A stretch of DNA of 64,000 nucleotides from contig CAKZFU010000102.1 in NCBI GenBank assembly GCA_936450465.1, positions 114,723-178,722 on the forward strand, written 5' to 3'. The notes under the pieces were generated by a model that saw only the letters and a list, made by a program, of their open reading frames with translations, was not told where the DNA came from and did not search any database. The position numbers and the translations under genes were made by a program. Shown in pieces: positions 50,201-62,355 of this stretch. Position 1 is the stretch's first letter. Every line of letters begins with the position of its first letter. This DNA comes from Gibbula magus. Taxonomy: Eukaryota; Mollusca; Gastropoda; Trochida; Trochidae.

Positions 50201-53200
50201 TGATGGTCTCCTATGGAAGCTCACATGCTGTCGGTCGCATAGACGCATTCACTTTTGGAATCGGTGACCGTCTTATCGGCAAACCGTGCCGTTATAGTCA
50301 TTCCTGTAGGCCCAATTTTGGGCCAAAAGTCACTTTGGCCTAGACAACTTTTGATGGTCTCCTATGGAAGCTCACATGCTGCCGGTCGCATAGACGCATT
50401 CCCTTTTGGAATCGGTGAGCGTCTTATCGGCAACCCGTGCCGTTATAGTCATGCCCAAAAATGGGCCAAAAGGTGACTTTGGCCTAGACAACTTTTGATG
50501 GTCTCCTATGGAAGCTCACATGCTGTCGGTCGCATAGACGCATTCACTTTTGGAATCGGTGACCGTCTTATCGGCAAACCGTGCCGTTATAGTCATTCCT
50601 GTAGGCCCAATTTTGGGCCAAAAGTCACTTTGGCCTAGACAACTTTTGATGGTCTCCTATGGAAGCTCACATGCTGTCGGTCGCATAGACGCATTCACTT
50701 TTGGAATCGGTGAGCGTCTTATCGGCAAACCGTGCCGTTATAGTCATTCCTGTAGGCCCAATTTTGGGCCAAAAGTCACTTTGGCCTAGACAACTTTTGA
50801 TGGTCTCCTATGGAAGCTCACATGCTGCCGGTCGCATAGACGCATTCCCTTTTGGAATCGGTGACCGTCTTATCGGCAACCCGTGCCGTTATAGTCATGC
50901 CCAAAAATGGGCCAAAAGGTGACTTTGGCCTAGACAACTTTTGATGGTCTCCTATGGAAGCTCACATGCTGACGGTCGCATAGACGCATTCACTTTTGGA
51001 ATCGGTGACCGTCTTATCGGCAAACCGTGCCGTTATAGTCATTCCTGTAGGCCCAATTTTGGGCCAAAAGTCACTTTGGCCTAGACAACTTTTGATGGTC
51101 TCCTATGGAAGCTCACATGCTGTCGGTCGCATAGACGCATTCACTTTTGGAATCGGTGAGCGTCTTATCGGCAAACCGTGCCGTTATAGTCATTCCTGTA
51201 GGCCCAATTTTGGGCCAAAAGTCACTTTGGCCTAGACAACTTTTGATGGTCTCCTATGGAAGCTCACATGCTGCCGGTCGCATAGACGCATTCCCTTTTG
51301 GAATCGGTGACCGTCTTATCGGCAACCCGTGCCGTTATAGTCATGCCCAAAAATGGGCCAAAAGGTGACTTTGGCCTAGACAACTTTTGATGGTCTCCTA
51401 TGGAAGCTCACATGCTGTCGGTCGCATAGACGCATTCACTTTTGGAATCGGTGACCGTCTTATCGGCAAACCGTGCCGTTATAGTCATTCCTGTAGGCCC
51501 AATTTTGGGCCAAAAGTCACTTTGGCCTAGACAACTTTTGATGGTCTCCTATGGAAGCTCACATGCTGTCGGTCGCATAGACGCATTCACTTTTGGAATC
51601 GGTGAGCGTCTTATCGGCAAACCGTGCCGTTATAGTCATTCCTGTAGGCCCAATTTTGGGCCAAAAGTCACTTTGGCCTAGACAACTTTTGATGGTCTCC
51701 TATGGAAGCTCACATGCTGCCGGTAGCATAGACGCATTCCCTTTTGGAATCGGTGACCGTCTTATCGGCAACCCGTGCCGTTATAGTCATGCCCAAAAAT
51801 GGGCCAAAAGGTGACTTTGGCCTAGACAACTTTTGATGGTCTCCTATGGAAGCTCACATGCTGTCGGTCGCATAGACGCATTCACTTTTGGAATCGGTGA
51901 GCGTCTTATCGGCAAACCGTGCCGTTATAGTCATTCCTGTAGGCCCAATTTTGGGCCAAAAGTCACTTTGGCCTAGACAACTTTTGATGGTCTCCTATGG
52001 AAGCTCACATGCTGCCGGTCGCATAGACGCATTCCCTTTTGGAATCGGTGACCGTCTTATCGGCAACCCGTGCCGTTATAGTCATGCCCAAAAATGGGCC
52101 AAAAGGTGACTTTGGCCTAGACAACTTTTGATGGTCTCCTATGGAAGCTCACATGCTGTCGGTCGCATAGACGCATTCACTTTTGGAATCGGTGACCGTC
52201 TTATCGGCAAACCGTGCCGTTATAGTCATTCCTGTAGGCCCAATTTTGGGCCAAAAGTCACTTTGGCCTAGACAACTTTTGATGGTCTCCTATGGAAGCT
52301 CACATGCTGTCGGTCGCATAGACGCATTCACTTTTGGAATCGGTGAGCGTCTTATCGGCAAACCGTGCCGTTATAGTCATTCCTGTAGGCCCAATTTTGG
52401 GCCAAAAGTCACTTTGGCCTAGACAACTTTTGATGGTCTCCTATGGAAGCTCACATGCTGCCGGTCGCATAGACGCATTCCCTTTTGGAATCGGTGACCG
52501 TCTTATCGGCCACCCGTGCCGTTATAGTCATGCCCAAAAATGGGCCAAAAGGTGACTTTGGCCTAGACAACTTTTGATGGTCTCCTATGGAAGCTCACAT
52601 GCTGTCGGTCGCATAGACGCATTCACTTTTGGAATCGGTGACCGTCTTATCGGCAAACCGTGCCGTTATAGTCATTCCTGTAGGCCCAATTTTGGGCCAA
52701 AAGTCACTTTGGCCTAGACAACTTTTGATGGTCTCCTATGGAAGCTCACATGCTGTCGGTCGCATAGACGCATTCACTTTTGGAATCGGTGAGCGTCTTA
52801 TCGGCAAACCGTGCCGTTATAGTCATTCCTGTAGGCCCAATTTTGGGCCAAAAGTCACTTTGGCCTAGACAACTTTTGATGGTCTCCTATGGAAGCTCAC
52901 ATGCTGCCGGTCGCATAGACGCATTCCCTTTTGGAATCGGTGACCGTCTTATCGGCAACCCGTGCCGTTATAGTCATGCCCAAAAATGGGCCAAAAGGTG
53001 ACTTTGGCCTAGACAACTTTTGATGGTCTCCTATGGAAGCTCACATGCTGTCGGTCGCATAGACGCATTCACTTTTGGAATCGGTGAGCGTCTTATCGGC
53101 AAACCGTGCCGTTATAGTCATTCCTGTAGGCCCAATTTTGGGCCAAAAGTCACTTTGGCCTAGACAACTTTTGATGGTCTCCTATGGAAGCTCACATGCT

Positions 53201-53758
53201 GCCGGTCGCATAGACGCATTCCCTTTTGGAATCGGTGACCGTCTTATCGGCAACCCGTGCCGTTATAATCATGCCCAAAAATGGGCCAAAAGGTGACTTT
53301 GGCCTAGACAACTTTTGATGGTCTCCTATGGAAGCTCACATGCTGTCGGTCGCATAGACGCATTCACTTTTGGAATCGGTGACCGTCTTATCGGCAAACC
53401 GTGCCGTTATAGTCATTCCTGTAGGCCCAATTTTGGGCCAAAAGTCACTTTGGCCTAGACAACTTTTGATGGTCTCCTATGGAAGCTCACATGCTGTCGG
53501 TCGCATAGACGCATTCACTTTTGGAATCGGTGAGCGTCTTATCGGCAAACCGTGCCGTTATAGTCATTCCTGTAGGCCCAATTTTGGGCCAAAAGTCACT
53601 TTGGCCTAGACAACTTTTGATGGTCTCCTATGGAAGCTCACATGCTGCCGGTCGCATAGACGCATTCCCTTTTGGAATCGGTGACCGTCTTATCGGCAAC
53701 CCGTGCCGTTATAGTCATGCCCAAAAATGGGCCAAAAGGTGACTTTGGCCTAGACAAC
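44270..53758 (+). repeat. Array segment 7; large intra-array duplication, copy 2 (to about 53614)
   Basis: Units: d1 44270; tri 44565; d1 45011; tri 45306; d1 45752; d1 46047; tri 46342; d1 46788; tri 47083; d1 47529; A1-A1-B 47824; tri 48270; d2 48716; tri 49011; d1 49457; tri 49752; d1 50198 (G71 in B, base 50419); tri 50493, 50939, 51385; d2 51831; tri 52126; tri 52572; d2 53018 (A at 53268); tri 53313. It has a single version of the segment that is tandemly duplicated in copy 1. Its first half follows copy 1 at offset 13,496 and its last part at 10,086. Confidence 0.9.
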
Positions 53759-55830
53759 TTTTGATGGTCTCCTATGGAAGCTCACATGCTGTCGGTCGCA
53801 TAGACGCATTCACTTTTGGAATCGGTGAGCGTCTTATCGGCAAACCGTGCCGTTATAGTCATTCCTGTAGGCCCAATTTTGGGCCAAAAGTCACTTTGGC
53901 CTAGACAACTTTTGATGGTCTCCTATGGAAGCTCACATGCTGCCGGTCGCATAGACGCATTCCCTTTTGGAATCGGTGACCGTCTTATCGGCAACCCGTG
54001 CCGTTATAGTCATGCCCAAAAATGGGCCAAAAGGTGACTTTGGCCTAGACAACTTTTGATGGTCTCCTATGGAAGCTCACATGCTGTCGGTCGCATAGAC
54101 GCATTCACTTTTGGAATCGGTGACCGTCTTATCGGCAAACCGTGCCGTTATAGTCATTCCTGTAGGCCCAATTTTGGGCCAAAAGTCACTTTGGCCTAGA
54201 CAACTTTTGATGGTCTCCTATGGAAGCTCACATGCTGCCGGTCGCATAGACGCATTCCCTTTTGGAATCGGTGACCGTCTTATCGGCAACCCGTGCCGTT
54301 ATAGTCATGCCCAAAAATGGGCCAAAAGGTGACTTTGGCCTAGACAACTTTTGATGGTCTCCTATGGAAGCTCACATGCTGTCGGTCGCATAGACGCATT
54401 CACTTTTGGAATCGGTGACCGTCTTATCGGCAAACCGTGCCGTTATAGTCATTCCTGTAGGCCCAATTTTGGGCCAAAAGTCACTTTGGCCTAGACAACT
54501 TTTGATGGTCTCCTATGGAAGCTCACATGCTGTCGGTCGCATAGACGCATTCACTTTTGGAATCGGTGAGCGTCTTATCGGCAAACCGTGCCGTTATAGT
54601 CATTCCTGTAGGCCCAATTTTGGGCCAAAAGTCACTTTGGCCTAGACAACTTTTGATGGTCTCCTATGGAAGCTCACATGCTGCCGGTCGCATAGACGCA
54701 TTTCCTTTTGGAATCGGTGACCGTCTTATCGGCAACCCGTGCCGTTATAGTCATGCCCAAAAATGGGCCAAAAGGTGACTTTGGCCTAGACAACTTTTGA
54801 TGGTCTCCTATGGAAGCTCACATGCTGTCGGTCGCATAGACGCATTCACTTTTGGAATCGGTGAGCGTCTTATCGGCAAACCGTGCCGTTATAGTCATTC
54901 CTGTAGGCCCAATTTTGGGCCAAAAGTCACTTTGGCCTAGACAACTTTTGATGGTCTCCTATGGAAGCTCACATGCTGCCGGTCGCATAGACGCATTCCC
55001 TTTTGGAATCGGTGACCGTCTTATCGGCAACCCGTGCCGTTATAGTCATGCCCAAAAATGGGCCAAAAGGTGACTTTGGCCTAGACAACTTTTGATGGTC
55101 TCCTATGGAAGCTCACATGCTGTCGGTCGCATAGACGCATTCACTTTTGGAATCGGTGACCGTCTTATCGGCAAACCGTGCCGTTATAGTCATTCCTGTA
55201 GGCCCAATTTTGGGCCAAAAGTCACTTTGGCCTAGACAACTTTTGATGGTCTCCTATGGAAGCTCACATGCTGTCGGTCGCATAGACGCATTCACTTTTG
55301 GAATCGGTGAGCGTCTTATCGGCAAACCGTGCCGTTATAGTCATTCCTGTAGGCCCAATTTTGGGCCAAAAGTCACTTTGGCCTAGACAACTTTTGATGG
55401 TCTCCTATGGAAGCTCACATGCTGCCGGTCGCATAGACGCATTCCCTTTTGGAATCGGTGACCGTCTTATCGGCAACCCGTGCCGTTATAGTCATGCCCA
55501 AAAATGGGCCAAAAGGTGACTTTGGCCTAGACAACTTTTGATGGTCTCCTATGGAAGCTCACATGCTGCCGGTCGCATAGACGCATTCACTTTTGGAATC
55601 GGTGACCGTCTTATCGGCAAACCGTGCCGTTATAGTCATTCCTGTAGGCCCAATTTTGGGCCAAAAGTCACTTTGGCCTAGACAACTTTTGATGGTCTCC
55701 TATGGAAGCTCACATGCTGCCGGTCGCATAGACGCATTCCCTTTTGGAATCGGTGACCGTCTTATCGGCAACCCGTGCCGTTATACTCATGCCCAAAAAT
55801 GGGCCAAAAGGTGACTTTGGCCTAGACAAC
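51831..55830 (+). repeat. 4.0-kb block, first copy
   Basis: Order: d2, tri, tri, d2 (marker A at 53268), tri, d2 53759, d1 54054, tri 54349 (T at 54703), d2 54795, tri 55090, d1 55536. The same order and both markers occur at 57464-61168 without the d1 at 54054. The A1 at 55536 carries C34 (base 55569), a B-like base. Confidence 0.85.
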
Positions 55831-56427
55831 TTTTGATGGTCTCCTATGGAAGCTCACATGCTGTCGGTCGCATAGACGCATTCACTTTTGGAATCGGTGA
55901 CCGTCTTATCGGCAAACCGTGCCGTTATAGTCATTCCTGTAGGCCCAATTTTGGGCCAAAAGTCACTTTGGCCTAGACAACTTTTGATGGTCTCCTATGG
56001 AAGCTCACATGCTGTCGGTCGCATAGACGCATTCACTTTTGGAATCGGTGACCGTCTTATCGGCAAACCGTGCCGTTATAGTCATTCCTGTAGGCCCAAT
56101 TTTGGGCCAAAAGTCACTTTGGCCTAGACAACTTTTGATGGTCTCCTATGGAAGCTCACATGCTGTCGGTCGCATAGACGCATTCACTTTTGGAATCGGT
56201 GAGCGTCTTATCGGCAAACCGTGCCGTTATAGTCATTCCTGTAGGCCCAATTTTGGGCCAAAAGTCACTTTGGCCTAGACAACTTTTGATGGTCTCCTAT
56301 GGAAGCTCACATGCTGCCGGTCGCATAGACGCATTCCCTTTTGGAATCGGTGACCGTCTTATCGGCAACCCGTGCCGTTATAGTCATGCCCAAAAATGGG
56401 CCAAAAGGTGACTTTGGCCTAGACAAC
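55831..56427 (+). repeat. Tetramer A1-A1-A2-B (597 bp)
   Basis: The third unit in the window with three A copies before B, and the same order as at 43227. It directly follows the end of the first 4.0-kb block copy. Confidence 0.92.
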
Positions 56428-57463
56428 TTTTGATGGTCTCCTATGGAAGCTCACATGCTGTCGGTCGCATAGACGCATTCACTTTTGGAATCGGTGACCG
56501 TCTTATCGGCAAACCGTGCCGTTATAGTCATTCCTGTAGGCCCAATTTTGGGCCAAAAGTCACTTTGGCCTAGACAACTTTTGATGGTCTCCTATGGAAG
56601 CTCACATGCTGCCGGTCGCATAGACGCATTCCCTTTTGGAATCGGTGACCGTCTTATCGGCAACCCGTGCCGTTATAGTCATGCCCAAAAATGGGCCAAA
56701 AGGTGACTTTGGCCTAGACAACTGTTGATGGTCTCCTATGGAAGCTCACATGCTGTCGGTCGCATAGACGCATTCACTTTTGGAATCGGTGACCGTCTTA
56801 TCGGCAAACCGTGCCGTTATAGTCATTCCTGTAGGCCCAATTTTGGGCCAAAAGTCACTTTGGCCTAGACAACTTTTGATGGTCTCCTATGGAAGCTCAC
56901 ATGCTGTCGGTCGCATAGACGCATTCACTTTTGGAATCGGTGAGCGTCTTATCGGCAAACCGTGCCGTTATAGTCATTCCTGTAGGCCCAATTTTGGGCC
57001 AAAAGTCACTTTGGCCTAGACAACTTTTGATGGTCTCCTATGGAAGCTCACATGCTGCCGGTCGCATAGACGCATTCCCTTTTGGAATCGGTGACCGTCT
57101 TATCGGCAACCCGTGCCGTTATAGTCATGCCCAAAAATGGGCCAAAAGGTGACTTTGGCCTAGACAACTTTTGATGGTCTCCTATGGAAGCTCACATGCT
57201 GTCGGTCGCATAGACGCATTCACTTTTGGAATCGGTGACCGTCTTATCGGCAAACCGTGCCGTTATAGTCATTCCTGTAGGCCCAATTTTGGGCCAAAAG
57301 TCACTTTGGCCTAGACAACTTTTGATGGTCTCCTATGGAAGCTCACATGCTGCCGGTCGCATAGACGCATTCCCTTTTGGAATCGGTGACCGTCTTATCG
57401 GCAACCCGTGCCGTTATAGTCATGCCCAAAAATGGGCCAAAAGGTGACTTTGGCCTAGACAAC

Positions 57464-60400
57464 TTTTGATGGTCTCCTATGGAAGCTCACATGCTGTCGG
57501 TCGCATAGACGCATTCACTTTTGGAATCGGTGAGCGTCTTATCAGCAAACCGTGCCGTTATAGTCATTCCTGTAGGCCCAATTTTGGGCCAAAAGTCACT
57601 TTGGCCTAGACAACTTTTGATGGTCTCCTATGGAAGCTCACATGCTGCCGGTCGCATAGACGCATTCCCTTTTGGAATCGGTGACCGTCTTATCGGCAAC
57701 CCGTGCCGTTATAGTCATGCCCAAAAATGGGCCAAAAGGTGACTTTGGCCTAGACAACTTTTGATGGTCTCCTATGGAAGCTCACATGCTGTCGGTCGCA
57801 TAGACGCATTCACTTTTGGAATCGGTGACCGTCTTATCGGCAAACCGTGCCGTTATAGTCATTCCTGTAGGCCCAATTTTGGGCCAAAAGTCACTTTGGC
57901 CTAGACAACTTTTGATGGTCTCCTATGGAAGCTCACATGCTGTCGGTCGCATAGACGCATTCACTTTTGGAATCGGTGAGCGTCTTATCGGCAAACCGTG
58001 CCGTTATAGTCATTCCTGTAGGCCCAATTTTGGGCCAAAAGTCACTTTGGCCTAGACAACTTTTGATGGTCTCCTATGGAAGCTCACATGCTGCCGGTCG
58101 CATAGACGCATTCCCTTTTGGAATCGGTGACCGTCTTATCGGCAACCCGTGCCGTTATAGTCATGCCAAAAAATGGGCCAAAAGGTGACTTTGGCCTAGA
58201 CAACTTTTGATGGTCTCCTATGGAAGCTCACATGCTGTCGGTCGCATAGACGCATTCACTTTTGGAATCGGTGAGCGTCTTATCGGCAAACCGTGCCGTT
58301 ATAGTCATTCCTGTAGGCCCAATTTTGGGCCAAAAGTCACTTTGGCCTAGACAACTTTTGATGGTCTCCTATGGAAGCTCACATGCTGTCGGTCGCATAG
58401 ACGCATTCACTTTTGGAATCGGTGAGCGTCTTATCGGCAAACCGTGCCGTTATAGTCATTCCTGTAGGCCCAATTTTGGGCCAAAAGTCACTTTGGCCTA
58501 GACAACTTTTGATGGTCTCCTATGGAAGCTCACATGCTGCCGGTCGCATAGACGCATTCCCTTTTGGAATCGGTGACCGTCTTATCGGCAACCCGTGCCG
58601 TTATAGTCATGCCCAAAAATGGGCCAAAAGGTGACTTTGGCCTAGACAACTTTTGATGGTCTCCTATGGAAGCTCACATGCTGTCGGTCGCATAGACGCA
58701 TTCACTTTTGGAATCGGTGAGCGTCTTATCGGCAAACCGTGCCGTTATAGTCATTCCTGTAGGCCCAATTTTGGGCCAAAAGTCACTTTGGCCTAGACAA
58801 CTTTTGATGGTCTCCTATGGAAGCTCACATGCTGCCGGTCGCATAGACGCATTCCCTTTTGGAATCGGTGACCGTCTTATCGGCAACCCGTGCCGTTATA
58901 ATCATGCCCAAAAATGGGCCAAAAGGTGACTTTGGCCTAGACAACTTTTGATGGTCTCCTATGGAAGCTCACATGCTGTCGGTCGCATAGACGCATTCAC
59001 TTTTGGAATCGGTGACCGTCTTATCGGCAAACCGTGCCGTTATAGTCATTCCTGTAGGCCCAATTTTGGGCCAAAAGTCACTTTGGCCTAGACAACTTTT
59101 GATGGTCTCCTATGGAAGCTCACATGCTGTCGGTCGCATAGACGCATTCACTTTTGGAATCGGTGAGCGTCTTATCGGCAAACCGTGCCGTTATAGTCAT
59201 TCCTGTAGGCCCAATTTTGGGCCAAAAGTCACTTTGGCCTAGACAACTTTTGATGGTCTCCTATGGAAGCTCACATGCTGCCGGTCGCATAGACGCATTC
59301 CCTTTTGGAATCGGTGACCGTCTTATCGGCAACCCGTGCCGTTATAGTCATGCCCAAAAATGGGCCAAAAGGTGACTTTGGCCTAGACAACTTTTGATGG
59401 TCTCCTATGGAAGCTCACATGCTGTCGGTCGCATAGACGCATTCACTTTTGGAATCGGTGAGCGTCTTATCGGCAAACCGTGCCGTTATAGTCATTCCTG
59501 TAGGCCCAATTTTGGGCCAAAAGTCACTTTGGCCTAGACAACTTTTGATGGTCTCCTATGGAAGCTCACATGCTGCCGGTCGCATAGACGCATTCCCTTT
59601 TGGAATCGGTGACCGTCTTATCGGCAACCCGTGCCGTTATAGTCATGCCCAAAAATGGGCCAAAAGGTGACTTTGGCCTAGACAACTTTTGATGGTCTCC
59701 TATGGAAGCTCACATGCTGTCGGTCGCATAGACGCATTCACTTTTGGAATCGGTGACCGTCTTATCGGCAAACCGTGCCGTTATAGTCATTCCTGTAGGC
59801 CCAATTTTGGGCCAAAAGTCACTTTGGCCTAGACAACTTTTGATGGTCTCCTATGGAAGCTCACATGCTGTCGGTCGCATAGACGCATTCACTTTTGGAA
59901 TCGGTGAGCGTCTTATCGGCAAACCGTGCCGTTATAGTCATTCCTGTAGGCCCAATTTTGGGCCAAAAGTCACTTTGGCCTAGACAACTTTTGATGGTCT
60001 CCTATGGAAGCTCACATGCTGCCGGTCGCATAGACGCATTTCCTTTTGGAATCGGTGACCGTCTTATCGGCAACCCGTGCCGTTATAGTCATGCCCAAAA
60101 ATGGGCCAAAAGGTGACTTTGGCCTAGACAACTTTTGATGGTCTCCTATGGAAGCTCACATGCTGTCGGTCGCATAGACGCATTCACTTTTGGAATCGGT
60201 GAGCGTCTTATCGGCAAACCGTGCCGTTATAGTCATTCCTGTAGGCCCAATTTTGGGCCAAAAGTCACTTTGGCCTAGACAACTTTTGATGGTCTCCTAT
60301 GGAAGCTCACATGCTGCCGGTCGCATAGACGCATTCCCTTTTGGAATCGGTGACCGTCTTATCGGCAACCCGTGCCGTTATAGTCATGCCCAAAAATGGG

Positions 60401-61168
60401 CCAAAAGGTGACTTTGGCCTAGACAACTTTTGATGGTCTCCTATGGAAGCTCACATGCTGTCGGTCGCATAGACGCATTCACTTTTGGAATCGGTGACCG
60501 TCTTATCGGCAAACCGTGCCGTTATAGTCATTCCTGTAGGCCCAATTTTGGGCCAAAAGTCACTTTGGCCTAGACAACTTTTGATGGTCTCCTATGGAAG
60601 CTCACATGCTGACGGTCGCATAGACGCATTCACTTTTGGAATCGGTGAGCGTCTTATCGGCAAACCGTGCCGTTATAGTCATTCCTGTAGGCCCAATTTT
60701 GGGCCAAAAGTCACTTTGGCCTAGACAACTTTTGATGGTCTCCTATGGAAGCTCACATGCTGCCGGTCGCATAGACGCATTCCCTTTTGGAATCGGTGAC
60801 CGTCTTATCGGCAACCCGTGCCGTTATAGTCATGCCCAAAAATGGGCCAAAAGGTGACTTTGGCCTAGACAACTTTTGATGGTCTCCTATGGAAGCTCAC
60901 ATGCTGTCGGTCGCATAGACGCATTCCCTTTTGGAATCGGTGACCGTCTTATCGGCAAACCGTGCCGTTATAGTCATTCCTGTAGGCCCAATTTTGGGCC
61001 AAAAGTCACTTTGGCCTAGACAACTTTTGATGGTCTCCTATGGAAGCTCACATGCTGCCGGTCGCATAGACGCATTCCCTTTTGGAATCGGTGACCGTCT
61101 TATCGGCAACCCATGCCGTTATAGTCATGCCCAAAAATGGGCCAAAAGGTGACTTTGGCCTAGACAAC
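57464..61168 (+). repeat. 4.0-kb block, second copy (295 bp shorter)
   Basis: Order: d2 57464; tri 57759; A2-A2-B 58205; d2 58651 (marker A at 58901); tri 58946; d2 59392; tri 59687 (marker T at 60041); d2 60133; tri 60428 (A34 at 60612); d1 60874. The offset from the first copy is 5,633 up to 59686 and 5,338 after it, which is the absence of one 295-bp dimer. The A1 at 60874 has C54 (base 60927), a B-like base. Confidence 0.85.
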
Positions 61169-62211
61169 TTTTGATGGTCTCCTATGGAAGCTCACATGCT
61201 GTCGGTCGCATAGACGCATTCACTTTTGGAATCGGTGACCGTCTTATCGGCAACCCGTGCCGTTATAGTCATTCCTGTAGGCCCAATTTTGGGCCAAAAG
61301 TCACTTTGGCCTAGACAACTTTTGATGGTCTCCTATGGAAGCTCACATGCTGTCGGTCGCATAGACGCATTCACTTTTGGAATCGGTGAGCGTCTTATCG
61401 GCAAACCGTGCCGTTATAGTCATTCCTGTAGGCCCAATTTTGGGCCAAAAGTCACTTTGGCCTAGACAACTTTTGATGGTCTCCTATGGAAGCTCACATG
61501 CTGCCGGTCGCATAGACGCATTCCCTTTTGGAATCGGTGACCGTCTTATCGGCAACCCGTGCCGTTATAGTCATGCCCAAAAATGGGCCAAAAGGTGACT
61601 TTGGCCTAGACAACTTTTGATGGTCTCCTATGGAAGCTCACATGCTGTCGGTCGCATAGACGCATTCACTTTTGGAATCGGTGAGCGTCTTATCGGCAAA
61701 CCGTGCCGTTATAGTCATTCCTGTAGGCCCAATTTTGGGCCAAAAGTCACTTTGGCCTAGACAACTTTTGATGGTCTCCTATGGAAGCTCACATGCTGCC
61801 GGTCGCATAGACGCATTCCCTTTTGGAATCGGTGACCGTCTTATCGGCAACCCGTGCCGTTATAGTCATGCCCAAAAATGGGCCAAAAGGTGACTTTGGC
61901 CTAGACAACTTTTGATGGTCTCCTATGGAAGCTCACATGCTGTCGGTCGCATAGACGCATTCACTTTTGGAATCGGTGAGCGTCTTATCGGCAAACCGTG
62001 CCGTTATAGTCATTCCTGTAGGCCCAATTTTGGGCCAAAAGTCACTTTGGCCTAGACAACTTTTGATGGTCTCCTATGGAAGCTCACATGCTGCCGGTCG
62101 CATAGACGCATTCACTTTTGGAATCGGTGAGCGTCTTATCGGCAAACCGTGCCGTTATAGTCATTCCTGTAGGCCCAATTTTGGGCCAAAAGTCACTTTG
62201 GCCTAGACAAC

Positions 62212-62355
62212 TTTTGATGGTCTCCTATGGAAGCTCACATGCTGCCGGTCGCATAGACACATTTCCTTTCGGAATCGGTGACCGTCTTATCGGCAACCCG
62301 TGCCTTTATAGTCATGCCCAAAAATGGGCCAAAAGGTGACTTTGGCCTAGACAAC
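62212..62355 (+). repeat. Most divergent B monomer seen
   Basis: Four substitutions from the B consensus: 62259 (G to A), 62264 (C to T), 62270 (T to C) and 62305 (G to T). Most monomers show none or one. The preceding A2 (62061-62211) has a B-like C34 at 62094. The length is unchanged at 144 bp. Confidence 0.85.
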
